DNA of 25,000 nucleotides, taken from NCBI GenBank assembly GCA_003427395.1, contig BFEA01000099.1, positions 2,739,037 through 2,764,036 on the forward strand, written 5' to 3'. The position numbers were made by a program, and so were the translations under genes. Below are positions 1-8,290 of this stretch, one piece after another. The notes below the pieces were generated by a model. It was given only the letters and a program-made list of their open reading frames with translations. It was not told where the DNA came from and ran no database searches. The stretch's first letter is position 1. The number at the start of each line of letters is the position of its first letter. Source of the DNA: Chara braunii. Taxonomy: Eukaryota; Streptophyta; Charophyceae; Charales; Characeae.

Positions 1-16
1 TTTTTTTTTTTTTTTT
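1..16 (-). other. Poly(A) tail of LINE copy A (poly(T) on + strand)
   Basis: A run of 16 T opens the window. It lies directly 3' of the LINE 3' UTR when read on the minus strand, as expected for the poly(A) tail of a reverse-transcribed LINE. It may continue outside the window. Confidence 0.8.
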
Positions 17-536
17 GGAACAAAGGCCATCGAAAACCCACTATCCCAGCGGTGGTGAGAGAACCGCCAGGATTGAGGGTTTCCCCATTGGGCAGCTCCA
101 TCTATTGGTGGGGAGCAACACCTGCTGGGAACCGGCCCCAGCGTCCCTTTATAACAAGATGCAGCACCGAAAGAAACCTTTGATCAACAGGGCTGTGAAA
201 ATTTGAACCATCTACCCGGGGCTTTTCCATTTGACCCTGGGGCCGCAGCAGTCTTCCCACCCAAGTCGGAACCCCCATTCTCGGTAGTAATATCAGCCCT
301 GACAGGCAGCCCCCCTAAGTAAGCATGTGTGAACATTTTGGCCGTCTCAGATATCACACAATTCCGTCTTCCAATCTATACTAGTCTGATGTTTCAGAAA
401 CGTCTCTTTTTTCACCCGTACACCCCCCATGTTCTCTTTGAGTAATATACAGCAATCTGTTTTCTGTGCCGGATTCCTAACCCCACAATATAATATTGGG
501 ATATCCCGGGTGAGAGCTGGTTTCCGACTGGAGTGC
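17..536 (-). other. 3' UTR of LINE copy A
   Basis: This is the non-coding stretch between the last ORF2 stop codon and the poly(A) tail. The distal part holds the recurrent module (107-147 on the minus strand). It also holds a segment containing CTGGCGGTTCTCTCACCACC that recurs on the plus strand at about 23,680-23,700 in the module copy starting at 23,645. No coding potential was recognised. Confidence 0.7.
107..147 (-). repeat. Module copy a (GGGACGCTGGGGCCGG core)
   Basis: Minus-strand copy of a short recurrent sequence: GGGACGCTGG, then GCCGGTTCCCAGCA, then TGCTCCCCACCAA. It lies in the 3' UTR of LINE copy A. Similar copies occur at 12,251-12,287 (minus) and at 17,970, 23,645, 24,075 and 24,615 (plus). 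Confidence 0.7.
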
Positions 537-1871
537 TCATTGCGGGAGGAGGACAAAAGATGGGGGCGTTGCTGAGAAGGGGATGGTAAAGTGGGAATAA
601 GGTTTGAATGCCCATTCCTTCTCGTTCATCCTCCAGTTCTTCCATTGTAACCTGGATTCATGGAGATCAGCCATGGTCCTTTTTCGACCCAGCCAATCTT
701 CCATGAAGCGGTTAGTGAGCTCATTCTCTTTTAGCTGTTTCTGCGATGTTGAGAGGGACATGTCGTCCTGAATTTTTGCTATTTGTTGCTTGGTTTTGTC
801 CCACGCGGCTCTGATTCTCGCCGCCAGGTATTGTGACAGGTGTTCCTTCGCGTGTGGGGCAGTGAAGGTGTGCTGGTTTCTCTCGAAGGAGCAGCAGGTC
901 CGCCAAGCTAGCATCAGCAGTTCAATTCTGACTACTTGGAACAGGTTCTCTTCGTAGGGGGACCAGTCAGGCCGGGGGTCTGCTGGCACCCCGAGAAGCA
1001 ACCATTTTGGCACCCACGGGAAGTCGGAATCGGTGAGAGCAGTCCAGGCTGCATCCCACCATCTCCAGATCTGGGTGACCATAGGGCAACCTAGTAGGCA
1101 ATGCTCCAGCGTGGCCCGAGAAGGCTGGGAGAACCAGTCACAGTATCTGCAGATGGGGGTGAGGATGCCTTTTTGCTCCAAGTCCGTCCTCGACACGATC
1201 CAGTCGGGGGTGGGCAGACAACGGTACAGAATCTGCCACTGTAGGGCCCTGTGCGATGTCGGCATAATATGTATGTGTGGGGCCCATGTGAAGTCGGCTA
1301 GATCTGCCAGGGGCAGTATAGAGTCCTTTTCCCATCTTTTCTGCACTACGGATGATGTGGAGCGGGACTTGTGAGTTATGTGGTATCCTTGTTTAATCGT
1401 GTATTCCCATGGCTTGACCTGATTGGTGGCTCCATCACTGGCCCACTGCCACTCCTGGGGGTCAAACGGGAGTGCTGAGATTGGGGAGGTCGGTTGGAAT
1501 GCGAAGCAGGATTGGTCTTTCCCCTCCAGCACCCGCACCCTGACTAAACCCCCCCAGTACAGATCTATATCTTCGTCCCGATGTCTTCGCAACTCAGAGA
1601 TCTTGTCCCCCGGAGACGTCATGAGGTATGTGTGGACATGGGCAGTTTGATTCGTGAGCTTCACCACTTTACCCACCCAATGCGGGAGTCCGGTCTGGGG
1701 CCAGCGGACCACCCAGTCCCCTTGAATAATCGAAGGTCCGTTTTTCAAGGGGGTGATCCACGAGAGGGGGATAACTTCTTGGAGTTTCTCCAGGTTTGCT
1801 TCCCTGTCTCTTACATACCGCAACTGGCCGTGCAGTTGGTCTGCCGTTTTCCATGCCCCTTTCTGGAAGTC
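537..1871 (-). pseudogene. LINE ORF2 C-terminal segment with RT-associated zinc-binding domain
   Basis: C-terminal part of the LINE A polyprotein. It is in the same frame as the RT segment and separated from it by one TAG at 1,872-1,874; the frame reads on through 16 codons before the first start-like codon at 1,823. Counted from 1,823, residues about 193-256 form an RT-associated zinc-binding (zf-RVT-like) region, with LQWQILYRCLPT, the Cys pair C225/C228 (CRYC), H241 and C246 (EHCLLGC), then IWRWW. A basic tail contains RFMEDWLGRKR, a motif shared with two other LINE fragments here (near 12,950 and 17,250). Known zf-RVT domains follow the RT in plant LINEs and are thought to help bind RNA or DNA. 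It lies only 48 nt past the RT stop, so it was one protein with it. Confidence 0.8.
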
Positions 1872-3754
1872 CTAGATATCCCCCACTGTAAAGATCCCTT
1901 TTGCAACCCAATGTGTCCAGTTGGAGCGTCTTGATAGCTGGAAAGACACTCCATCAGCGTCGCATATAATAGGATTGCCGAAGAGTGGTTGCCTGACTAT
2001 CTCATGCCATCTAAGGGGGGGAGGTAGGCGTTGGGGTCCCATCTCTCTCCACAATTTCAGCATATTGGGCCAGAGCGGGTCGTTGGCTATGTCATTAGTT
2101 GTTTGCGCCCGTTTCGAAAGGGGAGGAGCTGTAGAGGATGGACCCGGAACCAGCCATGCTGGGTTGGTCAGCCATTGCAGAGGGTGCACCGTCCTGTCCA
2201 GTGGCGAGGAAGGGGCGAGGTTGGCAATCTGTATGTGAGCGTAGGGAGCCCACGGGACGTTGTTTCCCATCAACAGCCTGGTAATAATTTTAAAGGCCAG
2301 GGCTTTGAGTTGATCCCGGGGTTCCAGTATTGCCAAACCCCCTTTTGATCTAGGCTGAGCAATGTTATCCCATGCCACTCGCGAGAGGAACGTGGGGTCC
2401 TCGTGGTCGTTTTTCCACNCATATGNCGCANCTGCCTTCCTCANCCTCTGGATCTGTTTGGGTGGGATCGGCCAGCATGCANCTTTGTACCANATTGCAG
2501 AGAAGATTGCNGTATTGAGTGCNAGTGNTCTGCCGATGATTGAAGTGTGCAGTCCTTTCCACCTGGCCATTCTTCTCAGCGCTTCATCCACCAAGGTGGC
2601 CCCATGGTCCGGTGGGGGGCCCAACGCAGTAAGACGGACACCGAGCACCCGTATGGCTTCATCCTTAGATTTCCAAGCTATCGCCGGGTCCAGAGGGGGA
2701 GGGAGGTCCTGGGGGTGGAGCCACCACCCTTCGGTTTTGGATCCCCAGTTCACCACCATGTCCGATGCAATGGAGAATGTATGTATGGTGGTAACCAACG
2801 CTTGCAGCGAGGAGCGATTGGCTTTGGTGAGTACTGTGAGATCGTCAGCGAAGAGCGACGTGACGGGGATACGACAGCTCGGGATTTCCGGCACCTCTAT
2901 TTTTTCTATATTTGNATTCGCTCGTATGGCCGNGGCCAGGGCTTCCATCACTATGACAAACANCAGCGGGGCGATGGGGTCACCTTGTCTGACNGAGCGC
3001 TGGAGTGGAAACGGGTTGGAAAGANGNNCATTTACCATTATATNAGTCGTTGCNGTTCTATGGAGGGTATCCACCCATTTCCTAAAAAGAGGACCGAAGT
3101 TCATCTTTTCCATACACTGGTCGAGGAAGACCCAGTCAACATGGTCGTAGGCCTTTTCAAAGTCTATGAAAAGGACCGCCGCTTCCTTTCTTCTTTGCCT
3201 CGCATATTTGATTGTCTCATTTACCAAAAGAATATTGTCCTGTATATTCCTTTGTGGTATGAACCCAAACTGATCCGGGTGAATGAGGTTGGACATGTGA
3301 GGAAGCATACGGTTAGTGAGTGTCTTTGCCACGAGTTTATATGGGACTGGTAGGAGCGTTATGGATCTGTAGTTCCGTACCTCGTTTTTTGAGCCTTTTT
3401 TATAGAGAAGTGCGGTCACACCTTGGTTGAGGAGGCCCCCAAATGTCCCCTCGGTCAGGACTGCAGATATGTAGTCCATGATATCTGGTCCCATGAGGTC
3501 CCAGAAAGCAAGCCAGAACTCTTTTGGGAATGAGTCCAATCCCGGGGTTTTTTCATCGTTCATTTGCTGAAGAGCTGCGAAAATCTCTTCCCGGGCAAGT
3601 GGGCGTTCCAGTGCAGAGCGGTGGTCAGGTGATAGAATGGCCTCGAGGCTTTGCAGCACTTGGAGCCTTGCATCTGTCACAATATCTGCAGGCCGCGTAG
3701 CCATTTTGGAGGTAAAGAGGTCTTGATAATATTTGGCGGCGTAATCAGTGACTA
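1872..3754 (-). pseudogene. LINE ORF2 reverse transcriptase segment
   Basis: A 610-codon open stretch (3,704-1,872) carries the non-LTR RT core that copies the element RNA at the nicked target. Visible blocks are KTPGLDSFPKEFW (about residues 53-64), NYRSITLLPVPYKL (111-124), QFGFIPQRNIQDN, FIDFEKAYD (179-187, first catalytic Asp), VRQGDPIAPL (238-247) and FADD (285-288, catalytic Asp pair intact), then VLGVRL of the thumb. Upstream of the first Met the frame continues with AAKYYQDLFTSK, typical of the region just before a LINE RT, back to about 3,755. There the frame jumps relative to the endonuclease segment, so a single indel separates EN and RT. Eighteen isolated N bases (2,419-3,054) give unknown residues. 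The segment ends at an in-frame TAG, after which coding resumes in the same frame. Confidence 0.9.
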
Positions 3755-4831
3755 GTACGGGTTAGTGGCTTTGGGATGGTCATCGTTCAGTGGATGTTTG
3801 AGCGAAATTATGGTGGTCTGTTTCGCTCTCATCCTGGCCTTTCGGAAGAAGGTTTTTGCCATGGTCCCATCTGTGTGGATACGCTTAATTCTGGCCTGGA
3901 TTCTCCAAGTTTCCGCTTGTGCGTCCAGGTATTCTTGAAGGCGGTCTCTTGCCTGTTGCAGATTATCGTATGTGAGGTTGTCAAGAGGGGCTGAAGACAG
4001 GCTAGCGTCCCATTGCTCCAATGTGCTTAGAAGGTCCTCAATGACTGCTTTTTGTTCCCTCGCTCTTTTAATAGAGTATTTTTTCACTCTATCTCTGAGT
4101 TGAGTCACTCCTTGATTGAACCAATCGACCAGTGATTCATCGTCTCGTTTTTTGGACCACCAAAACTCCCAGTATTCCTTGACACATTGTTGGAAGGAGG
4201 GCTGTTTAATCAGTGATGTGCTAAGTTTGAAAAAATTGGGGCCTCTTTCGAAAGGAGGGTGCGAAATGAGCCCAATGGCGATAATCTTGTGGTCGAAGGA
4301 TCGCGAGGGGCTGAAGGGCAATATGCAGGCTTCTCTAAGCGGGCCAGCCAAGTCCTTGGAGAGGAGCATGAGATCAATTCTAGAGTTCGTCAGGCTGTCA
4401 CCCCCCCGGGACCTAATGCATGTGAATGCCTGCTTAGTGGGATGTATGGTTCTGTAGGAGTCCACTAACTGCGATTCGGCCGTAAGTTGGTTGAACATCA
4501 GGGTGTCCAGGCCATAGTGTTGTGGCGACTGTCCCGACTCGTCCTCCTGTGTCTGGGACCTCCTGTCAATCGTGGGGTCCGGGGCGAGGTTAAAGTCTCC
4601 CGCCACGATGAGCAGAGAGTCCGTAAGGAGCACCTGCATGAGTTGGAGGAAAAAGTCTACTCGTTCGGCCGGCGTGTTGGGAGCGTATACACTGACTAGG
4701 CAGATGTCCTCATCCTCCCACTTAGCCTTAAGGAGCAGCCACCTACCCCCTTCTTCGTCTCTCAAGACGTGGTATGCGTCATGGCAAGGCTTGTGCGGTC
4801 TGGGCAGGTCTCGGGTTCGCGATCTGTTGTC
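3752..4831 (-). pseudogene. LINE ORF2 APE-type endonuclease segment, N-terminus not recognised
   Basis: Homologous to the C-terminal two-thirds of an apurinic-endonuclease-like (EEP) domain, which in LINEs nicks target DNA to prime reverse transcription. Counting from the TTG at 4,765, it shows VSVYAPN (24-30), VAGDFN (54-59, catalytic Asp and Asn), SRIDLML (128-134) and SFDHKI (156-161, catalytic Asp-His). The frame is open upstream to the TGA at 4,832 and reads AYHVLRDEEGG. The usual N-terminal blocks carrying the first metal-binding Asn and the Glu of the QE motif are not evident in any frame upstream, so this copy probably lost them. It ends at a TAG at 3,752, beside the frameshift into the RT segment. 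A coiled, charged linker (about 165-330) joins EN to RT. Confidence 0.85.
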
Positions 4832-5254
4832 TCATTCATGATGCTGTATGGTGAAGGTGAGGACATCGGGCAATCCTTGGGAGAGGATGAGCCCCAAAAT
4901 GTGTCTGAGATGATAGGACAGCCATATCTGACTGGTCCTAAGTCTCGTGATGGGGAGCTTCCAGAGCTCATCTTCAGTGAACCACTCTATGGTGGCTTGG
5001 ATATGGTTGCTGTTGTGTGACTGTTGTGGGGGCAGGGCTAGCAGAACTGTGTGGATCTGAGGCGGGAAGGGAAGCCCTTGGGGGTTTGACATGTAGGAGA
5101 GAACCTGTTCTTTTGGTATGTCCCAGATGCTGTTGAGATAGGCACTTATCAGTTGAGGGTCAGGTTCGCCCTTCCAGCCCATAAGGTCGACTCCCATTGG
5201 TAATCTCCGGTATTGGGGTTCAACTTTAAGGAGGCCTATGGCTGGCTGGCACAC
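4832..5254 (-). pseudogene. LINE coding segment of unknown domain, upstream of EN
   Basis: A 140-codon open stretch in the same frame as the endonuclease segment, separated from it by one TGA. The first ATG is at about 5,197; the frame opens earlier. The product has no motif I can name. It contains a hydrophobic and basic end (LSYHLRHILGLILSQGLPDVL). It could be the original C-terminus of ORF1, because similar sequence resumes after the frame break around 5,403, or the degenerate N-terminus of ORF2. The codon before the stop context (GAA TGA GAC) would be read through by a CGA-to-TGA reversal, so it may once have been joined to EN. Assignment is uncertain. Confidence 0.45.
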
Positions 5255-5302
5255 TGTCTTTAAGGTGGGTTGTCAAGATGAGCAGCACACTGTCTTTAAG
5301 GT
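5249..5302. repeat. 18-bp direct repeat, 36 bp apart
   Basis: GCACACTGTCTTTAAGGT occurs at 5,249-5,266 and again at 5,285-5,302. The duplication falls where the ORF1-like frame (from 5,403) and the downstream frame (from 5,254) fall out of register, so a small duplication may be part of the frame damage. Confidence 0.75.
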
Positions 5303-5402
5303 TTGACAGATTCCACTCCTCTTGCCTTCCCACCCAATCCCTCATCCTGCCCCTTGTCAAGACTTTAGGGGACTTCTGCTGTTCCTGGCTATTATGGGGG
5401 GA

Positions 5403-6311
5403 CTAGCTGGCAAGTCCCTTGTCACCCCTGTTGTCATCGCCGTTGTCGTCCTCGTCTGACGAGGAGAGGAGGTCAATGAGATGCAGCCGGGTTTGGCCCG
5501 ACTGTTGCCCGTACCGTTCCTTTTCAAGCCAGGCTGCGTTCTGCATGAGGGGGAAGGACTCCATTTTTGTCAGGAGGTGCTTCGGGGGGGGATGTCGTTC
5601 ATTTGCTGCATAGTCCAATTTGTAGGTTGTGCAGGCCGAAGGCTGATCCAGTGGCGACAATTCTGTCGAGTGCGATCTGAGTAGTCCATTTTTGATAACC
5701 TTGTCAGTAATCCCTCTCGCGAGGGTAACAATATAGGGCCAGTCAATGTCACCGCAATCTGAGAATGCGTCAACAGTTTCCACCATGGGGGGGCATGCCG
5801 CAATCATGTCTGCTATCACCTCCCAGTAGTGCGGCGGCAGAGTTGCAGTCAATTGGACGTCATTATTCTTTAAATATTCATGCAGGACCCAGTCAACGAT
5901 GACTTTTAGCCTTTTTTGAATAACACTCTTGAGGGACCAGTTGTTTTCAGCCAGTTTCTGTGGAGGATCAGGCGGGGGGTCCACTTCCATGCACTGTTGA
6001 GGGATCTGCTGGCAGGTGGTGTTGGCCTGTATCTGAGGTAAGTCCAGCTGTGGTGGAGGTGGCCCCGAGAGTTCCATGGGAATTGAGTGCTGGTGCAGAT
6101 CGCCCGATTGGGGCAGGGTGTGCTGTTGTGGTAGATGGGCGAGCAACCCAGCACAGTTGTGCCTCACCTGGGACTGCCACATGGCGAAGCCAGGGAGGTA
6201 AAGTTGTTGGGCGAGCGACATTGTCTCAACCAGCATTAGGCCCTCCTGGAAGATTCCAACAGTATGTTGGAGTTGTGCTGCCCAGTGGAGAACGGGACCT
6301 TGGTAGATCAA
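5403..6311 (-). pseudogene. LINE ORF1-like C-terminal segment
   Basis: A 302-codon open stretch, out of frame with the segment upstream (6,312-7,540). The most likely cause is a frameshift close to 6,310, because the upstream frame stops at 6,308. The product begins with a Gln- and Leu-rich part, then Pro-rich stretches (GPPPPQLDLPQIQ), a more globular middle (VIQKRLKVIVDWVLHEYLK) and a very acidic tail (SSSDEDDNGDDNRGDKG). I do not recognise a domain. Its place between the zinc-knuckle ORF1 and ORF2 and its lack of RT motifs suggest the end of ORF1. Beyond the TAG at 5,403 the frame could run on through MRDWVGRQEEW, so the stop may be secondary. Confidence 0.5.
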
Positions 6312-8134
6312 GCCTTGCGCATGTTCGCAAATAGAGTCCTGTTGCGGCTGGGGAGGGGGTTGGTCTCGGGTGGGAGGGGGGGAAGCGGTTCCACCTCCAT
6401 TCCCTGTTCGGGGTCCCCCGGGTCGTCATGTGTTTCAGCAGGGAGGAGCGGGAGGACCTCCATCTCCATGTGATCACCCTCAACAGTGTGGGCCACAGAC
6501 GCCCCAGGCTGTGGGGCGCATTCAGGGTGGTGAGGTTGTTGCTGTTCCACCGAGGTCACGTTCTGGACCTCTCCCATGTGAACCTCCATCTGCAGGGTGT
6601 GAGTTGGGGAGAGGGGGGGGAGATCCGTTCGGGCCCCTTGTGTGGGGTTGGCAGCTAAGTGCTCCGATTGTGTCTCCCAATTCCCCCGGTTATCTTGGGC
6701 CGGATCTCCCCAATCATCTTTCCTCAACTGCGCAGCTCGGGAGGGGAGGTCTGTGTCATTCCCAGTCTTCGGGAGTTGCAGATATTTTGTTTCCCCTGTG
6801 ACCACGAAAACCACCTCTCTGAAAGCCGCAGTGTCCGTGGGATCATCCAGTGGATCGGGAGGGCGAGGTTGCTGCTGCTGCGGTAGCAGAGTATGGGGTG
6901 TTGGCTTTGTCCTTGTCCCCCCATCATTCTCTGGCTGTTTATTTGACTGGTTCATATAGAGACCAACGCCGGAGTGTTTCGTTTTGAGAACGGCCTGGTT
7001 CTTAGCCGGCAGACCGATGACGATAGAGTTCGGGGCAGAACCGTGCAGACCAGGGTTTAGTTGCTGCTGTCGGGCCTCGGGCCCAGTCATAATTGCCTTA
7101 ATCTTTGATGTGGCATTCTCTATGCGACTATACTTAGCCATTGCTTTGACTATGTCGTTGACCCTGCCCTTGACTCTCCCCAGTCCAGTGGCCTCATCTG
7201 TCTTGTGATTCGCAGGGGGCAGAAGCAGCAGGGATGTGGCCAGCTGACCGTCGTCCGGGGTAGAAGATCCCCCGTCCGCCATGTGTATCGTGTCATGGCA
7301 TACTTTGTCAGTTTTGGAGGGTTGCGTCCGCCCGCTGCATGAGGGGCGAGGCTCAAGGCTCTTCATGTGAGGAGCTCCCCCCTTGCCGGGTTTGAGTTCC
7401 GGCAGCTGGACCAGTGGCCCAGGCGTAGACTGTTGCAGGGCTGCAGTCCCCCCTGGTATCGGGACCAGTGGCCCGGGTGTTGGCTGTTGCAGAGCTGCAG
7501 TCCCCCCTGCAGATTTCCCCGTCTTGTGATCTACCGGGTCCTATTGGCACAGCAGGGGGGCAGGCACAGGTCCCTTGGAGGGGTGAGCTGTCTCTTCACC
7601 CTGTCTCAGTTTCGGTATCAGGGGCGGTGGCTCGAGTGCAGCCTGTTTGTCAGCATGCCCACCCGGTCTTGGTCCTGGTTTTGCAGGGAGGATTGGTTGG
7701 ACCTGTGTCGGGAGGACAGCGGGGACAAGTTGTATTATTACGTTATGAACATCCTCTGTCTTGGTCGGCTGAGCTGCAGTCCCCCCTGGTATCGGGACCA
7801 GTGGCCCGGGGGTAGGCCGTTGCAGAGCTGCAGTCCCCCTTGGAGATTTCCCCGTGTTGTGATCTACCGGGTTCTGTTGACACAGCAAGGGGGTAGGCAC
7901 AGGTCCCTTGGAGGGGTGAGCTGACCCGTCGCTCTGTCTCAGTTTCGGTATCAGGGGCGGTGGCTCGGGTGCAGCCTGTTTGTCAGCATGCCCACCCGGT
8001 CCTGATCCTGGTTTTGCAGGGAGGATTGCTTGAACCTGTGTTGGGAGGACAGCGGGGACAGCTTGTATTATTATGTTGTTAACAACATCTGTCTTGGCCG
8101 GCTGCTCCGAGAATCGAGAGTTGTGGGGAGGGGG
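6308..8134 (-). pseudogene. LINE ORF1 middle region, proline-rich, same frame as the knuckle ORF
   Basis: This continues the frame of the zinc-knuckle ORF after the TGA at 8,135-8,137. Only one more stop (TAG, 7,541-7,543) occurs before 6,308, so the frame is almost open for about 1,350 codons from 10,363. The first half repeats a Pro/Gly/Gln-rich unit of about 111 residues (PVDH.TGKS, PTPGPLVPIPGGTAA, LIPKLRQ...HPSKGPVP). The second half has a basic helix-like stretch (GRVKGRVNDIVKAMAKYSR) and a Pro- and Glu-rich tail. The stop at 7,541 is CAG in the sister repeat copy, so it is a C-to-T change. No catalytic motif was found. A structural or RNA-binding role is inferred only from position. 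Confidence 0.55.
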
Positions 8135-8290
8135 TCACACTTCCTGCATCGGGCGCAGTGACAGTGGAGTAGGCTGTTGCAGAGAAGCACTTCCCCCTAC
8201 ATAGTTCCCCGTCTCATGATCCACTGGGGCCAGTCGGAGCAGCAGGGGGGGAGGCGCAGGTCCCTTAAAGGGGTGAGCTTTCCCGTCACC
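7408..8290 (-). repeat. Imperfect tandem repeats of about 333-357 bp inside ORF1
   Basis: Three diverged copies are marked by the + strand anchor GG(C/T)(C/T)GTTGCAGAG at about 7,482, 7,815 and 8,172. The copies share the block TTTCGGTATCAGGGGCGGTGG and CAGGCACAGGTCCCTTGGAGG-like sequence. The first spacing (333 bp = 111 codons) keeps the frame. A further short 54-bp repeat of GGACCAGTGGCCC occurs at 7,408 and 7,462. Confidence 0.75.

Noticed and set aside
2362-3353. Long + strand open frames opposite the LINE RT
   Set aside because: They are shadows of the minus-strand RT, which carries the conserved motifs; the + translations show none.
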